This document shows positions 25,349 through 34,321 of a DNA stretch of 64,000 nt, piece after piece; positions within the stretch are counted from its first letter, which is position 1; each line of letters begins with the position of its first letter. This stretch comes from Corynebacterium sanguinis (GTDB taxonomy: Bacteria; Actinomycetota; Actinomycetes; Mycobacteriales; Mycobacteriaceae): the NCBI RefSeq assembly GCF_007641235.1, contig NZ_CP038157.1, forward strand, positions 1,364,001 through 1,428,000. Reading direction: 5' to 3'. The notes beneath the pieces are model-generated. The model saw only the letters and a program-made list of their open reading frames with translations. It ran no database searches and was not told the DNA's origin. The position numbers and the translations under genes are program-made.

Positions 25349-27221
25349 CGGCCGGCTTTCCCGGTTGTGCGTCGGGAAACTTCGATCGGAAACGGCCGAT
25401 GCTGCGGTCGAGGAGTCGGGAGACCTGCTCCCGCGAGTCCGGCCGGTACAAGCTGTGGTCTCCCTCCGGGACGCCGAGAACCTCGACGTCCGTCGGCCAC
25501 GCCCCGGGGCCGACGGATTCGAGAGTCTCGTGGCCGCGGTGCTTGCGGAAGTGCGCCTCATCCACTGGGGAGAGGATGATCGTGGTCTTTACCTCCTTGT
25601 CCGCCAGCGATTTGAGCGCCTGCCCCGGGGACTGGCCCACCCCGAACCGGGCGGCGCACTCCCACAGCCGCAGCGGCACGCGCCTGCTGGCCCACAGGGT
25701 CGCGGACTTGATGATCTTCCTCAGGCGCGCGCTTCCCCCCGCGGTGGACAGGTGCGCCTCCGGGCGAATGTATTCCCCGGTGTCCGGGTCGAGTCCGTGC
25801 TTGCGTGCCGACTTCTTGTCCACGGGCTTTCTCCGGCGTGACCATTGCGTCGAATTGATCAGCACCACGGAGTCGGCGCCCAGCTCGAGGGCGGTTTCGA
25901 CGGACATCCACGCGCCGGAACACAGGCCGATAAGCATGAGCGTTCGGCCGGGATCGGCGCCATGCGCACCCGCCTCAATCTCACCCATGAGCTCTCGGGC
26001 AAGCTCGACGGCGTCCTCCCTCGACTGGCTCGAGTACAGCACGGGGATGGTCCCTCGCTCGATGACGCCGGATTCGCCGTAGTTGTCCTTGTCGTGCCGG
26101 GCGAAGGCGAGGCCTCCCCCCGCGTGCTGGCGCGCGTAGGCGACCCAGAGGTACGCCGGGCCCCACGCGGGCTCGTTGGCCGTCGACTCGAAGATGACCA
26201 TTCCCTTGGCGGGAGTGGCGGCGCTGCTGGTCACGAACGTGAGGAGGCGCCGCTCCGTGCGCAGCTCGATAGTCTCGCGCAGCTGCTCGCCGTGCGCCGA
26301 GGTGAAGAGGACCTCCCGGCGTAGCGTCGTAAGCGAGGGGTGCGAGGAGTGCAGGCCGGCGTCGGCGCCCCTCTTCGGCGGCACCGCCAGGTCGACGAAC
26401 CTCGAGATGTCGTTGTAGGGGACGTGGTGAATAAGCGTGGCGGGGGAGATGAAGGGGACGGATTCGCACAGGGGAATCACCAGGTCGGAGTTCGTCCGCA
26501 GCTGATCGAGAAAACGGTCGTTGAGGGACTCCGGCGAGCACGCCAGGATCCGGCGCAGCCCGGGTTCCGTCCCGAGCTGCCGCCAGTTCAGCGCCCCCAG
26601 GTTGTCGGCGAGAGACCGGGGGACCTGGAACTCCAGCGCGGAAAACGCGGCTTCGTCGACGATCGCGCCCACGGTCACGGCGAACTTCGCCTGCTGCTCG
26701 CGGAGCCAGCGCTTGCCCGACGCGACCGGCTCCCAGTGCGTGATGCTTTCGACGCAGGACAGCTGGCCCGCCCCCGCGTGCGACGCCCACACTTCCGTGA
26801 TAAACGCGCTCATCCGGAAATCGAGAATACGGAGGCGAGCGACGCCCAAGCCCCTCAGGTGGGAAACCGCCGCCGAGATCGACTCCACCCACCTGGTGAG
26901 GTCGGTGAGCTGGGAGTGGTCGCCGAAGGAGGAGCCGGTGCCCGCCAAGTCAAAGCGCAGGACCGCGTAGCCCCGCGCGGCGAGCTCGCCGCCCAGGAAC
27001 CGCAGCCCGCGGTGCGTCGTCAGTTTTTCTTCCCCGAGGGGCGGGACGATGATGAAACCCTCGTCCGTCGCCCGATCCCGCGGTAAGTCGAGACACCCGA
27101 ACAGGGGCTCCTCGCCTTCCCCGAACCAGTGGGGAAAGGTGAAGTGCCGCGGGCTCTCCAACCGGATTTCTGGCGTGTGCGTCAACGGGCTTCTGCCTTC
27201 TCCTCTGCCGATTTTTATCAA
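25341..27221 (-). CDS. Two-domain alpha/beta hydrolase, predicted Cys nucleophile, locus B
   Basis: 626 aa from TTG 27221, six bases after the ligase stop; a TTG at 27185 with GAAGG upstream is an alternative closer to the paralogue's length. The N-terminal domain has 'PPLGEEKLTTHRGLRFLG' and 'LRFDLAGTGSSFGD', but its elbow ('ILDFRMSAF') lacks a nucleophile. The C-terminal domain has 'IGLCSGAWMS' with Cys at the nucleophile position, Asp in 'ILSPVDEAHF' and His in 'EGDHSLYRPDSR'. Conservation of Cys and loss of the first nucleophile in both paralogues argue that only the second domain is catalytic. Confidence 0.75.
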   Translation of the reverse strand: MIKIGRGEGRSPLTHTPEIRLESPRHFTFPHWFGEGEEPLFGCLDLPRDRATDEGFIIVPPLGEEKLTTHRGLRFLGGELAARGYAVLRFDLAGTGSSFGDHSQLTDLTRWVESISAAVSHLRGLGVARLRILDFRMSAFITEVWASHAGAGQLSCVESITHWEPVASGKRWLREQQAKFAVTVGAIVDEAAFSALEFQVPRSLADNLGALNWRQLGTEPGLRRILACSPESLNDRFLDQLRTNSDLVIPLCESVPFISPATLIHHVPYNDISRFVDLAVPPKRGADAGLHSSHPSLTTLRREVLFTSAHGEQLRETIELRTERRLLTFVTSSAATPAKGMVIFESTANEPAWGPAYLWVAYARQHAGGGLAFARHDKDNYGESGVIERGTIPVLYSSQSREDAVELARELMGEIEAGAHGADPGRTLMLIGLCSGAWMSVETALELGADSVVLINSTQWSRRRKPVDKKSARKHGLDPDTGEYIRPEAHLSTAGGSARLRKIIKSATLWASRRVPLRLWECAARFGVGQSPGQALKSLADKEVKTTIILSPVDEAHFRKHRGHETLESVGPGAWPTDVEVLGVPEGDHSLYRPDSREQVSRLLDRSIGRFRSKFPDAQPGKPADE

Positions 27222-27227
27222 CCTGCG

Positions 27228-28205
27228 TTACAGCCCAAGCGCGCTCTTCGCGGCGGCCGGCCAGGCCCCGAGATCGGTGCCGTGGGTTGCAAAAAGGGCG
27301 AGGGTGATGCGATCGAGGCCGAAGGCGGTGCAGGCGGTGCTCGCAACCTCGCCGGAGCTGGTGGTGAGGCTGAAGCGAGACCCGAAGTGATCTTCGGCGT
27401 TGTTGCACGAGGCGATGGCGACGGGTTCGAGCTCCGGCCCGTAGACGGGAACCACGAACTCGGTCTTGAGGTCCTTCTCGAGCTGGCCGCCAGCCAGCAG
27501 GTTCCCCACCCGCCCGAAGAAGGGGTCGTTGGCGGGGCCGGCGTCGACGGGCAGGCCCAGTGACTTCAGCATGTCGCGGACGACGGGTATCCAGCCCTCG
27601 CGGAAGCCCTGTGCTCCCTCCGAGTCCCCGGCGTAGACGAGCTCGCGCATCCGAAAGGACTGGAGACGGAATGGGTCGGTGGAGGGCTCGTGGCGGAAGC
27701 ACCAGCCCTCCACGTCAGCGGTCACGCCTTCGGCGGGAAGTGTGGAGGGCAGTTGGGCGTAGAGAGGGTGGCACGCGGCCGAGACCATCATCGAGTCCCC
27801 TGGTTCGAGGTGGTGCCTCCATTCCGCGTTGCGGGACCGCGCTTGGATGATGCGGTTGTGCTCCTTGTTCCCGCCGGTGAACACCGAGATGATCCCCGTG
27901 AGGTGGGGGAAGGACTCCACGTAGTCCGTCTTCTCGTAAGTTGAGGAGGGCAGGATCGGGCCGAACCTGTGGACCTCCCAGGTGCCGTTCGCGACGAGAC
28001 GGGACTCGCGACGGCTCGTCCTCTCGATGAGGGCCGACACCCGCTCGATTACCGCACGATACGGTTCGTGCCGGTCGTAGAGGCCGGGGGCCCCGGCAGG
28101 GGTCAGGATACCGCCAGCTGTAAGTTTATTGAGGAAGTCCTTATATGCCCCGGAACGCTGCTCGGTGTCCACGGTGTGCATGTCGGTGTCTGGTGCGTTG
28201 GGCAT
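27228..28205 (-). CDS. Amino acid:[carrier protein] ligase (class II aaRS-like), locus B
   Basis: 325 aa from ATG 28205, which has AAAGGAG seven bases upstream. It has the same motifs as the locus A enzyme: 'VSAACHPLYAQLP', 'WCFRHEPSTDPFRLQSFRMR' (motif 2 with F-R-x-E-P) and 'TACTAFGLDRITLALF' (motif 3). The N-terminal 'LTPAGAPGLYDRHEPY' is nearly identical between the two. A tRNA-binding domain is absent. By family it makes an aminoacyl-adenylate and passes the amino acid to carrier phosphopantetheine. It is first in the leftward operon ligase / hydrolase / (flippase remnant). Confidence 0.85.
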   Translation of the reverse strand: MPNAPDTDMHTVDTEQRSGAYKDFLNKLTAGGILTPAGAPGLYDRHEPYRAVIERVSALIERTSRRESRLVANGTWEVHRFGPILPSSTYEKTDYVESFPHLTGIISVFTGGNKEHNRIIQARSRNAEWRHHLEPGDSMMVSAACHPLYAQLPSTLPAEGVTADVEGWCFRHEPSTDPFRLQSFRMRELVYAGDSEGAQGFREGWIPVVRDMLKSLGLPVDAGPANDPFFGRVGNLLAGGQLEKDLKTEFVVPVYGPELEPVAIASCNNAEDHFGSRFSLTTSSGEVASTACTAFGLDRITLALFATHGTDLGAWPAAAKSALGL

Positions 28206-28347
28206 CACAGCTCCTTTGCCGGGAAACTCGCTGTTACATCGGTATTGTGAGATTTTTTCACGTGTCTGCACGGGGGCAGATCAAGTTCTAAACTGTACAC
28301 CCACCTGGATAGTGTGAAAAGCGTAGAAGAAATAAGTTGGTAATTAC

Positions 28348-28376
28348 TTGAAGTTTATTTACTACTTACTTAGGAT
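28348..28376 (+). promoter_or_regulatory. Putative promoter for the AcpS-ACP-transferase operon, locus B
   Basis: TTGAAG (28348-28353), a 17-bp AT-rich spacer, TAGGAT (28371-28376). It lies in the 308-bp divergent gap between the ligase and AcpS-like genes and predicts a leader of about 130 nt before the ATG at 28514. It is the best sigma-70-like match in the gap. The rest of the gap shows no gene. Confidence 0.42.
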
Positions 28377-28513
28377 TGCTCACCGAGCCCGGCTTTGCTC
28401 GGCGCGAGCTGCCGCCCGGGTTGGGAAACGGCCTGTCGAAGTCGCTGATGTGCGCTCCCGGGGAGGCTGCCCCGCACCCTCCCCGGAGCCGCGAAAAGGG
28501 GGAAGTCTGATAA

Positions 28514-29017
28514 ATGCACAAAATCTTCGAGCGCTTCCTGCCTGCCGCGCTGCGCGGGCCGCGCGCCGAGTCCGCTGGCCCAGTCCCCGCGCCCTATGTG
28601 CGTGTGGGGTGCGACGTCGCCGCGATCTCAGACGTGCAGTGGGCTATGGACCGCTTCGGCGACCGGTACCTGACACGGGTGTTCGGCCTTTCCGGGCCCT
28701 TGTCCCGGTACGAATTGAGCCCTCAGCACTTGGCCGGAAAATTCGCCGCCATGGAGGCGGTCGCGAAGATTCTGGATGTGCGGGCCACCTCCGTTCCGCT
28801 GGGCGACATCGAGATTGTGAACAACCCGTCCGGACGGCCCAGCGTTGTCCTGCATCGGCGGGCAAGCGAGGTCGCACGGGCTCTCGGCGTGCAAGCCTGG
28901 GATGTTTCGATCTCGCACGAGGCGGACACCGCATTCGCGGTCGCCGTAGCTACGGGCCTGGCGGGGCGTGGGGGGCAGACGCAGGAAACGCAAAGCAGTC
29001 AGTTTAGGCAAGTTTAG
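28514..29017 (+). CDS. AcpS-like holo-[carrier protein] synthase, locus B
   Basis: 167 aa, ATG preceded by GGGGAAG. AcpS motifs are 'VGCDVAAI' and 'GKFAAMEAVAKIL', with a C-terminal 'WDVSISHEADTAFAVAVA'. A ~25-residue basic N-terminal extension and a polar tail ('GGQTQETQSSQFRQ') lie outside the fold. It should activate the carrier protein encoded 18 bp downstream. The family has a trimeric active site, and the residues named are those contributed by one subunit. Confidence 0.83.
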   Translation: MHKIFERFLPAALRGPRAESAGPVPAPYVRVGCDVAAISDVQWAMDRFGDRYLTRVFGLSGPLSRYELSPQHLAGKFAAMEAVAKILDVRATSVPLGDIEIVNNPSGRPSVVLHRRASEVARALGVQAWDVSISHEADTAFAVAVATGLAGRGGQTQETQSSQFRQV

Positions 29018-29035
29018 GAATAGAGGAAGGCGAAC

Positions 29036-29278
29036 ATGGACATTCTCTTCGAAATTAGGGAAGCACTGAAAGAAGCTACCCACGGGAAGATGGGCGACCG
29101 CGTCACGACGGTCGACGAAAACCTCCTGGAGATGGGTTTGACATCCCACCAGATCGTGCAGTGGATGATCGGCATCGAGGAGGCTCTGGATATCGAATTT
29201 CCCGACGACCAGCTGAATCGGGAGACGTTCGCATCGATCTCTTCCGTCCACCGGGCCGTGGAGACACAGGTCCGGTAG
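29036..29278 (+). CDS. Acyl/aminoacyl carrier protein, locus B
   Basis: 80 aa, AGGAAGG upstream of the ATG. Phosphopantetheine site Ser37 lies in 'LLEMGLTSHQIVQWM'; helix II/III is 'IEEALDIEFPDDQLNRETF'. The strong identity with the locus A carrier around Ser, which is the partner-recognition region, suggests the ligases, synthases and condensation protein of the two loci could cross-react. It is followed after 29 bp by the initiating transferase. Confidence 0.88.
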   Translation: MDILFEIREALKEATHGKMGDRVTTVDENLLEMGLTSHQIVQWMIGIEEALDIEFPDDQLNRETFASISSVHRAVETQVR

Positions 29279-29307
29279 GACCGGTTGCGATCGACGGAGC
29301 TGAATCC

Positions 29308-30723
29308 TTGGCATTCAAACAGATCGTGGACCGTGGGAGCTTGCCCGGGGGGGTGAGAGAGACAACAGCTGCTACCGCAGTCAACAGAAGCAGGACCGTG
29401 GCGTTCGATCTCGATCCCGCTCACCGAGCGTGTGACACGCTGATTCTGGTTTTCGCCAGTTTCGCGTCGTTCGGTAGGCACCCCCTGCTGCTGGCTGCAG
29501 CCATGGTCCTGGCGCTCCAGTTCATCCCGAACCTGTACCGCCACAGGCTGACCCTGTCGGCCCTGGACGAGGCGCCACGACTGCTGGTTGCGGGCGGTAT
29601 CTCGGCGTTCGTGGCAGTCGTGCTGACGGACCAGGAATGGACCGAGACGGGAATAGTCCGCTTCTGGTTTCTGGTGACGGTTGCTCTCTTCCTGGGTAGG
29701 GCAGTGACGAATGTCCTGATTCGCGCGACACGGCGTAGGTGGAGGGCCACCCGGCGACGCACGGCAATTCTCGGCGGCGGGCAGAGTGGAGCCGACCTGT
29801 GCGACATTTTGCTCGAGCAGCCGGAGCTTGGTTTGCAGCCGGTGGTCGTCGTGGACATGACCCGGAGGGTGGCATACACCCGGAGCTCCTCGGTGCCAGT
29901 CAAAGTGGTCGAACCCGACGGCTTGGCCGATTTTCTCGTCCGCGTGCGGGCGAGCGTCCTTATCGTCGCCGACTCCCAATTCGAGGACCGGCAGGTCCTT
30001 GAGATGCTCCGCGACTGCGTTCGCCTCGACACCGAGATCTTCATTCTGCCCACCCTGTCGGACTACATCAGCCTGGAAGGCGCGATGGACAGGGTCCGCT
30101 CCTACCCTTTGGCGCGGGTGAGGCGTGCCCCGTACCGCTCCTTCGCCTGGGGTCTGAAGCGCCCGATCGATATGGTGCTGAGCGCCACTGCCCTCATCCT
30201 CCTGTCTCCCGTTCTTCTCGTGTTCGCGGTCCTGATCAAACTCGAGGATCGTGGAGCGCCGGTTTTGTTCCGCCAGACCAGGATTGGAGTCGATGAGAAA
30301 CCGTTTGAGCTGCTCAAGTTCCGCTCAATGACGCCGAAGAACGTTCACGAAAGCGACACCACGTGGAACATCGCAGGCGATCCGCGGATCACGCGGCTCG
30401 GGGCGTTTATGCGACGCTACTCCATAGACGAGTTCCCGCAGATCTACAATGTTCTGCGCGGGGACATGGCTCTCGTCGGGCCGCGCCCGGAGCGCCCGAC
30501 GTTCGTCGAGAAGTTCAACGAGGAGCACGAGGGTTATCGCGCCCGACACCGGGTGCCCGTTGGTCTGACTGGCTGGGCGGCGGCGAACGGCCTCCGCGGC
30601 GACACCAGTATCCGTGAACGGGTGAAGTTCGACAATTTCTACATCGAGAACTGGTCCCTCTGGCTCGACTTCAAGATCATCGTCCTGACCTTGGGGGCTG
30701 TATTCAGAGGGAGTGGTTCGTAG
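29308..30723 (+). CDS. Polyprenyl-phosphate glycosyl-1-phosphate transferase (WbaP-type), locus B (intact)
   Basis: 471 aa from TTG 29308, eight bases after GGAG. An N-terminal membrane region has several helices up to about residue 140. A Rossmann-like domain ('TAILGGGQSGADLCDIL') follows, then a membrane helix 'MVLSATALILLSPVLLVFAV' and the catalytic domain 'LFRQTRIGVDEKPFELLKFR', 'RYSIDEFPQIYNVLRGDMAL', '[14 protein letters not shown]'. It starts repeat-unit synthesis by moving a sugar-1-phosphate onto undecaprenyl phosphate. With the locus A copy broken, this is the only intact initiating enzyme in the window. Confidence 0.9.
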   Translation: MAFKQIVDRGSLPGGVRETTAATAVNRSRTVAFDLDPAHRACDTLILVFASFASFGRHPLLLAAAMVLALQFIPNLYRHRLTLSALDEAPRLLVAGGISAFVAVVLTDQEWTETGIVRFWFLVTVALFLGRAVTNVLIRATRRRWRATRRRTAILGGGQSGADLCDILLEQPELGLQPVVVVDMTRRVAYTRSSSVPVKVVEPDGLADFLVRVRASVLIVADSQFEDRQVLEMLRDCVRLDTEIFILPTLSDYISLEGAMDRVRSYPLARVRRAPYRSFAWGLKRPIDMVLSATALILLSPVLLVFAVLIKLEDRGAPVLFRQTRIGVDEKPFELLKFRSMTPKNVHESDTTWNIAGDPRITRLGAFMRRYSIDEFPQIYNVLRGDMALVGPRPERPTFVEKFNEEHEGYRARHRVPVGLTGWAAANGLRGDTSIRERVKFDNFYIENWSLWLDFKIIVLTLGAVFRGSGS

Positions 30724-30724
30724 A

Positions 30725-31783
30725 ATGAACTCGCCAGAATCCACTCTCAGCGTCGTGCTCGGCGCGATGGCCTTGAGACCCGGTGGAAGCGGGGTGCAGA
30801 CCTACGAAAGGGAGCTCCTCAACGCCGCTGCTATGCGGCTTGAAGGAAAGGTGAAGCTGTCCGCGACCGTCCAGCGCGACACCGTCGGCGAGCTCCCGGA
30901 TGCTGTGGCTCCGATTCCGCGGCCGGTCGGCGGCGGGGTGAAGAGGGCGTTACACGGTCTCCAGCCGGTGCGAGGCGCTGATCTGTTCCATTCCCTCGAC
31001 GTGGACCTCCCCCTGGGGCAAGGGGGAGCGCTCGTCGCCACCGTTCACGATATGTCGGTCTTTGACACGCCTTGGGCGATGAGTCGGGTGCGTGCGCGGG
31101 GCGAGCAGGTTCTACTTCGCCGTTCTCTTCAGAAAGCCGACGAGCTTATAGCAGTTTCCGCTTTCACCGCGCAGCGGATTGAAGCTCTGCTGAAGCGCAC
31201 AGCCCACGTGATCCCGCTTGCCCCCGCGTCCTGGGCCCGGATTCCCGGGGACAACGAGGTCGGCGAGGTGAGGAGAAAGTACGGCCTGCCGGAGCGGTTC
31301 GTGTTCCAGCTCGGCACCCTGGAGCCACGCAAGCGGCCGGACGTGCCAGCGGTGGCCGCCGCCAAGCTGGGCATTCCCATGGTCGTGGCGGGCGCCGGGA
31401 CAGACGGCCCGCTGCCGTTTCCGGCCCGCGGCCTGGGGTACGTCGACCGCGAAGACATCCCGGCACTCTACCGCGCGGCGAGCGTAGTGTGCTACGCCTC
31501 GGTCTATGAGGGGTTCGGCCTGCCCCCAGTGGAGGCGATGGCGTGCGGCGCGGTCGTGGTGGCGAGTGACGTCGGCGGGATCCGGGAGGCAGTGGGCGAC
31601 GGCGCTCGACTGGTCGAAAACCTGAGCGAGGACGCCTGGGTCACCGCCCTCAAAGAGTCCGTCCTTGACCGTTCCTTCCGGCAGAGCTTGCGCGACGCGG
31701 CCTCCTACAGGTGTGCGGAGCTGACCTGGGGGAGCGTGGCGGAGAGGACGATCGCGGTCTACGGGCGGCTGCTCTCTCTCTGA
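30725..31783 (+). CDS. GT4-family glycosyltransferase, locus B (distal)
   Basis: 352 aa, ATG one base after the transferase stop with GAGGGAG upstream. Collinear with 15895-16941: 'MALRPGGSGVQTYERELL', 'AVSAFTAQRIEALLK', 'LGTLEPRKRPDVPAVAA', 'YEGFGLPPVEAMACG'. It is the last gene of the rightward operon AcpS / ACP / WbaP / GT4 and probably adds the second sugar. It converges on the PemK-like gene with a 33-bp gap. Confidence 0.87.
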   Translation: MNSPESTLSVVLGAMALRPGGSGVQTYERELLNAAAMRLEGKVKLSATVQRDTVGELPDAVAPIPRPVGGGVKRALHGLQPVRGADLFHSLDVDLPLGQGGALVATVHDMSVFDTPWAMSRVRARGEQVLLRRSLQKADELIAVSAFTAQRIEALLKRTAHVIPLAPASWARIPGDNEVGEVRRKYGLPERFVFQLGTLEPRKRPDVPAVAAAKLGIPMVVAGAGTDGPLPFPARGLGYVDREDIPALYRAASVVCYASVYEGFGLPPVEAMACGAVVVASDVGGIREAVGDGARLVENLSEDAWVTALKESVLDRSFRQSLRDAASYRCAELTWGSVAERTIAVYGRLLSL

Positions 31784-31816
31784 GCCGGGCACCCCGCGGC
31801 ATCAAACCGCCGGTGC

Positions 31817-32299
31817 TCAGACCCAGTCGAAGTGGTCCCGCAGCCGGTTGGCAACGCGCTCGAAGCGCCGCGGCGGAACGGAGGCGCCGCGGCGATGGAC
31901 GTCAGTCTCGGAGACCAGCAGGGTTTTGTCCATGCGCACCCAGCACGGCTCGCCGGAGGCATCCCAATCCCCGGAGCCGATGTCGAGCCAGTCGGGGTGG
32001 GCGGCGTGCTCCTTGTCGGGAGAAATGAGCAGCCCGAGGACATCGTGGTGTTCGCGGCCGACGATGAGCAGTGAGCGTTCACGCGGCGGGGTCGACGGCA
32101 CGGTGACCCAGACGACCTCGCCCGGTTCTGCTTGGCCGTCCATGTCGGGCGCGTAGTAGATGCTGCGCGCCATCCGCGAGGTGGGTTTGACGATGAGCCT
32201 GGCTGCGGAGGCCTTCTTGCGTTCGCGCGGGGCTCGGGGTGAGGAGCCGAGGCGTTCGTTGAGCAGAGCGAGGCCTTCTTCTAGTGGGCCCGGGCCCAC
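31817..32299 (-). CDS. PemK/MazF-like family protein
   Basis: 160 aa. Residues about 45-155 show the PemK-like fold pattern: 'SIYYAPDMDGQAEPGEVVWV', 'RSLLIVGREHHDVLGLLIS', 'VRMDKTLLVSETDVHRRGAS' and a closing helix 'RRFERVANRLRDHF'. About 40 basic N-terminal residues precede it. No antitoxin gene is next to it, which is common for this lepA-linked actinobacterial version, so toxin activity should not be assumed. The GTG start lies within a 16-bp palindrome, and no ribosome-binding site is visible. Confidence 0.65.
   Translation of the reverse strand: MGPGPLEEGLALLNERLGSSPRAPRERKKASAARLIVKPTSRMARSIYYAPDMDGQAEPGEVVWVTVPSTPPRERSLLIVGREHHDVLGLLISPDKEHAAHPDWLDIGSGDWDASGEPCWVRMDKTLLVSETDVHRRGASVPPRRFERVANRLRDHFDWV
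32284..32299. repeat. 16-bp perfect palindrome at the PemK-like start
   Basis: GTGGGCCCGGGCCCAC reads the same on both strands and includes the predicted GTG start codon of the leftward gene. It could be an autoregulatory operator or a chance GC-rich palindrome. Confidence 0.4.
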
Positions 32300-32458
32300 G
32301 GCTTTGCGGCGCTTGATCCTGCGGACGAAGATGCCCCTTCACCCCCTTTGGCTGGTCGATGCGGTTCTCGCACCTACTTTAAGGGGTGTTGGTGGCCTTC
32401 ACAACAAGTTTGTCGCGTGTTGGGTTTGCCCACGTGAGACGGTAAAGTGGGGCCAATC

Positions 32459-34315
32459 ATGGCTGCCTCGAAAACCAATTTTGCGGAGACGACGTTTACG
32501 GACCCGTCCAGGATCCGGAACTTCTGCATCATCGCCCACATCGACCACGGTAAATCGACCCTGGCCGATCGCATTCTCCAGCTCTCCAAGGTCGTCGATG
32601 CGCGTGACATGCGCGACCAGTATCTCGACAATATGGACATTGAGCGCGAGCGCGGCATCACCATCAAGGCGCAGAACGTGCGCTTGCCGTGGACGCCGCT
32701 GTCGGGCGAGTTCGTGGGTCAGGAGACGATCCTGCAGATGATTGACACGCCCGGCCACGTCGACTTCTCCTACGAGGTCTCGCGTGCGCTGGAGGCGTGC
32801 GAGGGCGCGATTTTGCTTGTCGACGCCGCCCAGGGCATCGAGGCCCAGACCTTGGCCAACCTGTACATGGCGATGGACAAGGACCTCGAGATCATCCCGG
32901 TGCTCAACAAGATCGACCTGCCCGCGGCCGATCCGGACAAGTACGCGCTTGAGCTCGCCCACATCATCGGCTGCGAGCCGGAAGACGTGCTGCGCGTCTC
33001 GGGCAAGACGGGCGTCGGGGTGCCGGAGTTGCTGGATCGGCTAGTAGACCTCGTGCCACCGCCGTCGTCGGAAGGCGGTGCGGACGCCCCGGCTCGGGCG
33101 CTGATCTTCGACTCCGTGTACGACACCTACCGCGGCGTGGTCACCTACGTGCGCATGATGGACGGCAAGCTGATGCCGAACCAGCAGGTGCAGATGATGA
33201 ACACCGGCGTCACGCACGAAATCCTGGAGATCGGCGTCGTCTCACCGACGATGAAGAAGACCAAGGGCTTGGGCCCCGGTGAGGTGGGCTACCTCATCAC
33301 AGGTGTGAAAGACGTGCGTGAAACCCGCGTGGGTGACACGGTGACCTGGGCGAGCAAGGGTGCGGAAACTCCGCTTGCCGGTTTTGCCGAGGTCAAGCCC
33401 ATGGTGTACTCGGGCCTGTTTCCGGTATCCCAGGAAGATTTCCCCGCCCTGCGCGAGTCGCTGGAAAAGCTCCAGCTTAACGACGCCTCCCTGACGTGGG
33501 AGCCGGAAACCTCTGTCGCCCTCGGGTTCGGTTTCCGGTGTGGCTTCCTCGGCCTTCTCCACTTGGAGATCACGCGAGATCGCCTCGAGCGAGAGTTCGA
33601 CCTCGATCTGATTTCCACCGCCCCGTCCGTGACGTACCGGGTCGTCGCCGAGGACGGCACTGAGCAGTACGTGCACAACCCCTCGGACTGGCCCGGCGGC
33701 AAGATGCAGGAGGTCTACGAGCCGGTGGTGAACATGACCATCATCGTGCCGCAGGAGTTCGTGGGCACGACCATGGAGCTGTGCCAGTCGAAGCGCGGCA
33801 CGATGAAGAACATGGAGTACCTCTCGGAGGAGCGCGTGGAGTTGCGCTACATCATGCCGCTCGGTGAGATCATCTTCGACTTCTTCGACATGCTCAAGTC
33901 CCGCACGAAGGGTTACGCCTCCCTGAACTACGAGGAGGCCGGCGAGCAGGAAGCCGACCTGGTGAAGGTGGACATTCTGCTGCAGGGTGAACCGGTGGAC
34001 GCGTTCTCCGCCATCGTGCACCGCGACTCCGCCCAGTGGTACGGCAACAAGATGACTAAGAAGCTCAAAGAGCTCATCCCGCGCCAGCAGTTCGAGGTGC
34101 CGATCCAGGCGGCCATCGGGGCGAAGATCATCGCCCGCGAGAACATCCGCGCGCTGCGCAAGGACGTGTTGTCGAAGTGCTACGGCGGCGACATTTCGCG
34201 CAAGCGCAAGCTGTTGGAGAAGCAGAAGGCGGGCAAGAAGCGCATGAAGTCCATCGGCTCGGTCACCGTGCCGCAGGAGGCGTTCGTGGCGGCGCTGTCG
34301 ACGGACGAGGAGTAG
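32459..34315 (+). CDS. lepA: Elongation factor 4 (LepA), ribosome-associated GTPase
   Basis: 618 aa. GTPase motifs: G1 'AHIDHGKST', G2/G3 'RGITIKAQ' and 'DTPGHVDF', G4 '[10 protein letters not shown]'. Then come EF-G-like domains and the LepA-specific C-terminal domain ('[18 protein letters not shown]', '[19 protein letters not shown]'). It acts on ribosomes in translation or initiation quality control. The ATG at 32459 is used; a GTG 12 nt upstream is possible. It lies next to rpsT in related genomes, here separated from it by locus B and an IS. Confidence 0.97.
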   Translation: MAASKTNFAETTFTDPSRIRNFCIIAHIDHGKSTLADRILQLSKVVDARDMRDQYLDNMDIERERGITIKAQNVRLPWTPLSGEFVGQETILQMIDTPGHVDFSYEVSRALEACEGAILLVDAAQGIEAQTLANLYMAMDKDLEIIPVLNKIDLPAADPDKYALELAHIIGCEPEDVLRVSGKTGVGVPELLDRLVDLVPPPSSEGGADAPARALIFDSVYDTYRGVVTYVRMMDGKLMPNQQVQMMNTGVTHEILEIGVVSPTMKKTKGLGPGEVGYLITGVKDVRETRVGDTVTWASKGAETPLAGFAEVKPMVYSGLFPVSQEDFPALRESLEKLQLNDASLTWEPETSVALGFGFRCGFLGLLHLEITRDRLEREFDLDLISTAPSVTYRVVAEDGTEQYVHNPSDWPGGKMQEVYEPVVNMTIIVPQEFVGTTMELCQSKRGTMKNMEYLSEERVELRYIMPLGEIIFDFFDMLKSRTKGYASLNYEEAGEQEADLVKVDILLQGEPVDAFSAIVHRDSAQWYGNKMTKKLKELIPRQQFEVPIQAAIGAKIIARENIRALRKDVLSKCYGGDISRKRKLLEKQKAGKKRMKSIGSVTVPQEAFVAALSTDEE

Positions 34316-34321
34316 GCGCGG

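Noticed and set aside
1279..31783. Loci A and B as a recent tandem duplication
   Set aside because: Paralogous proteins differ at many positions along their whole length, and intergenic regions do not align; only the IS scars are near-identical.
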